Of a stretch of 7,153 nucleotides of DNA, positions 6,398 to 7,153 are shown piece after piece. This DNA is from Piscirickettsiaceae bacterium. GTDB lineage: Bacteria; Pseudomonadota; Gammaproteobacteria; Nitrosococcales; Methylophagaceae. The number at the start of each line of letters is the position of its first letter. The first letter of the stretch is position 1. The stretch spans positions 1 to 7,153 of the forward strand of contig JABGUA010000046.1 of the NCBI GenBank assembly GCA_018646825.1, given 5' to 3'. Position numbers and translations under genes: made by a program. The notes under the pieces were generated by a model that was not told where the DNA came from, did not search any database, and saw nothing but the letters and a program-made list of their open reading frames with translations.

Positions 6398-6430
6398 CGA
6401 AACCAAATTTAGCCAGTTACCGTTGAGTCG
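6398..6430 (+). repeat. glmS 3'-end repeat, copy 3 (decayed)
   Basis: Bases 6398-6427 align without gaps to glmS 4088-4117 at 20 of 30 positions. In the glmS frame they read R-N-Q-I-stop-P-V-T-V-E against R-N-L-A-K-S-V-T-V-E. The segment from GTTAC to TTAATG also resembles the E. coli glmS end as I remember it. It begins directly after the DoxX stop codon and lies between that gene and the next one, the position an attachment-site remnant would take. Confidence 0.5.
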
Positions 6431-6445
6431 TTAATGATTCATATT

Positions 6446-6451
6446 GAGAGG
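6446..6451 (+). promoter_or_regulatory. Ribosome binding site deciding the start at 6458
   Basis: GAGAGG lies 6 bases before the ATG at 6458. The upstream in-frame ATG at 6434 has no such site and would put this Shine-Dalgarno inside the coding region, so 6458 is the better start. Confidence 0.7.
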
Positions 6452-6457
6452 AAAAAA

Positions 6458-6823
6458 ATGGATTATTGGTTTTTGATGATAGGTGCACTTATCTCCTTTG
6501 TAGGAATGCTGTTTCACGGGATCGTAGGGCAGATAAAATACATGGACAATATTAACAAAAGTGATATGGAGCCATTAACTAAATCGTTAAGTCTAGTTAC
6601 TTGGCATGTATTCACTATTTTTCTTTTCATAAGTGCGTCAACTTTAAATTACATAGCTTATAACCCACAATTTGCCATAGTTGCTTACCCAGTAATTGGC
6701 GTCAATCTTTTAGGCTCACTTCTATTTGTGTTTCTTGGCTTAGGAAAACATAAGGTTTTAATAACAATGCCGGGAGCTTATTTAATGGGCTGCACGGCAT
6801 TATTTGCTTGGTTAGGAATATGA
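6458..6823 (+). CDS. Small four-helix membrane protein, family not recognised
   Basis: This 121-residue protein is almost entirely hydrophobic, with four likely membrane helices at about 5-24, 46-68, 72-95 and 99-120. A polar stretch with IKYMDNINKSDMEP lies between the first two. Histidines in the membrane part (His20 in MLFHGIVG and His50 in TWHVF) may be functional, for example as metal or heme ligands, but this is a guess. It starts at 6458 from a good GAGAGG site and runs in the same direction as the DoxX gene, 61 bases after it. The decayed glmS-end repeat lies in the gap. Function is unknown; the inner membrane is the likely location. Confidence 0.75.
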   Translation: MDYWFLMIGALISFVGMLFHGIVGQIKYMDNINKSDMEPLTKSLSLVTWHVFTIFLFISASTLNYIAYNPQFAIVAYPVIGVNLLGSLLFVFLGLGKHKVLITMPGAYLMGCTALFAWLGI

Positions 6824-6839
6824 AGTGGCGTTAGGTAAA

Positions 6840-6867
6840 TTGACAAGAACAAATCTGGGTATAGACA
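6840..6867 (+). promoter_or_regulatory. Possible promoter after the four-helix gene
   Basis: A perfect -35 TTGACA (6840-6845) is followed after 16 bases by TAGACA (6862-6867), a moderate -10 box. It lies in the 87-base gap before the small ORF at 6911 and could drive that ORF and the gene leaving the window. Evidence is by consensus only. Confidence 0.35.
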
Positions 6868-6886
6868 ACTAGTGACAACCGAGTAA
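6850..6886 (+). repeat. Possible glmS 3'-end repeat, copy 4 (weak)
   Basis: AAATCTGG (6851-6858) is identical to the glmS bases 4090-4097 that encode part of R-N-L-A. Ten bases further, CTAGTGACAACCGAGTAA (6869-6886) reads L-V-T-T-E-stop against S-V-T-V-E-stop. A 5-base insertion is needed between the two blocks, so the match is suggestive only. It also overlaps the candidate promoter, and lies between genes as copies 2 and 3 do. Confidence 0.25.
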
Positions 6887-6910
6887 TAAAAAGTGAATTG
6901 AAACGAGACA

Positions 6911-7054
6911 ATGGTAGAAGGATTGGGGGTAATAGGATTTATTTTCGGAATGATGGGTTTGGTAGCATTTATTTGATTGGAAAAATTAACAAAAACTTTA
7001 AAGGAAAAAGGCATTCTTGAACACGATTACAAAGAAGAGAAATGCACTATTTGA
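6911..7054 (+). pseudogene. Small membrane-anchored protein with an in-frame TGA
   Basis: From ATG 6911 the frame encodes a hydrophobic N-terminal helix (MVEGLGVIGFIFGMMGLVAF plus Ile), then TGA at 6974-6976, then 25 further codons of a charged Lys/Glu-rich tail beginning LEKLTKTLKEKG, up to TGA at 7052. Helix plus amphipathic charged tail in one continuous frame looks like a single small anchored protein of about 47 residues, interrupted by a nonsense change. TGG (Trp) or CGA (Arg) would each be one base away. The ribosome binding site is poor. Alternatives are a real 21-residue peptide with leftover sequence behind it, or a sequencing error. Confidence 0.5.
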
Positions 7055-7074
7055 ATACAGAGTAATAATAAAAT

Positions 7075-7153
7075 ATGACATTATCTGAATATGTTTTAAA
7101 AAGAAATGGGGTGCCCCTTGGTGCCAAAGAGTCATTATTAAAAAATTTTGAAA
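7075..7153 (+). CDS. 5' end of a gene leaving the window, possibly a membrane acyltransferase
   Basis: Only 26 codons are visible, beginning MTLSEYVLKRNGVPLGAKES. The frame is open to the window edge. The stretch EYVLKRNGVPLG resembles the N-terminus of a family of bacterial membrane acyltransferase-like proteins as I remember them, where it is followed by a Trp-rich KYWNPI-type segment that would lie outside the window. That assignment rests on memory of a short motif and is tentative. The ribosome binding site is weak (GAG at 7060, 12 bases before the ATG). Confidence 0.45.
   Translation, partial: MTLSEYVLKRNGVPLGAKESLLKNFE

Noticed and set aside
6974..6976. Selenocysteine recoding of the in-frame TGA
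   Set aside because: No convincing SECIS-like hairpin directly after the TGA, and the context (helix-to-tail junction) does not suggest a redox site.
6778..7014. A 78-codon minus-strand reading frame opposite the four-helix gene end and small ORF
   Set aside because: It spans two plus-strand genes and their gap, has low-complexity composition and no recognisable domain; taken as a shadow frame.
7051..7068. A fifth glmS-end copy (L-N-T-E-stop, sharing GAGTAATA with 6881-6888)
   Set aside because: It overlaps the coding tail of the small ORF, and the shared bases are low-complexity A+T-rich sequence; only a few informative positions agree with glmS.

Overview
The window looks like the chromosome of a marine-type gammaproteobacterium. 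The first 4.1 kb has the conserved order atpD-atpC-glmU-glmS, with proteins the same length as, or close to, the enterobacterial ones (GlmU 456 aa, GlmS 609 aa). Everything after the glmS stop codon is accessory DNA: much richer in A+T, without housekeeping genes, and full of short cargo genes. The species cannot be named from the sequence alone.

Layout. Positions 1-279 are the 3' end of atpD, followed by atpC (307-732) and a strong intrinsic terminator (747-775). A 141-base gap with a possible leader hairpin and a perfect -35 box leads to glmU (917-2287) and, 3 bases further, glmS (2291-4120). These two genes make UDP-GlcNAc for peptidoglycan and LPS. Convergent to glmS is a minus-strand pair: a di-iron membrane fatty acid desaturase (5601-4766, broken into two frames at a run of seven T) that overlaps a TetR-family regulator (4769-4155) by ATGA. 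A 22-base palindrome between a TTGACT -35 box and the desaturase start is a good candidate operator for that regulator. Then, all on the plus strand, come a DoxX-family membrane protein, an unrecognised four-helix membrane protein, a 46-codon small ORF with an in-frame TGA, and the first 26 codons of a gene leaving the window that may be a membrane acyltransferase.

Most interesting structure. The last 18 bases of glmS (SVTVE-stop) recur at 5784-5801 in the same orientation. All four differences are transitions and all are silent, including TAG to TGA. A more decayed copy, in which 20 of 30 bases match the glmS 3' end, lies at 6398-6427 directly after the DoxX stop codon. A still weaker candidate lies near 6850-6886. 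The desaturase/tetR module between the first two copies is bounded by a perfect 15-bp inverted repeat containing a G7/C7 tract, which starts 2 bases after the glmS stop. I read this as a chain of small elements inserted one after another at the glmS 3' end, the classic attTn7 neighbourhood, each bringing or recreating a glmS-end-like attachment sequence. No transposase, integrase or Tn7 tns gene is visible, so mobility would have to come from outside the window or from lost genes. The sequence repeats are observed; the mechanism is inferred.
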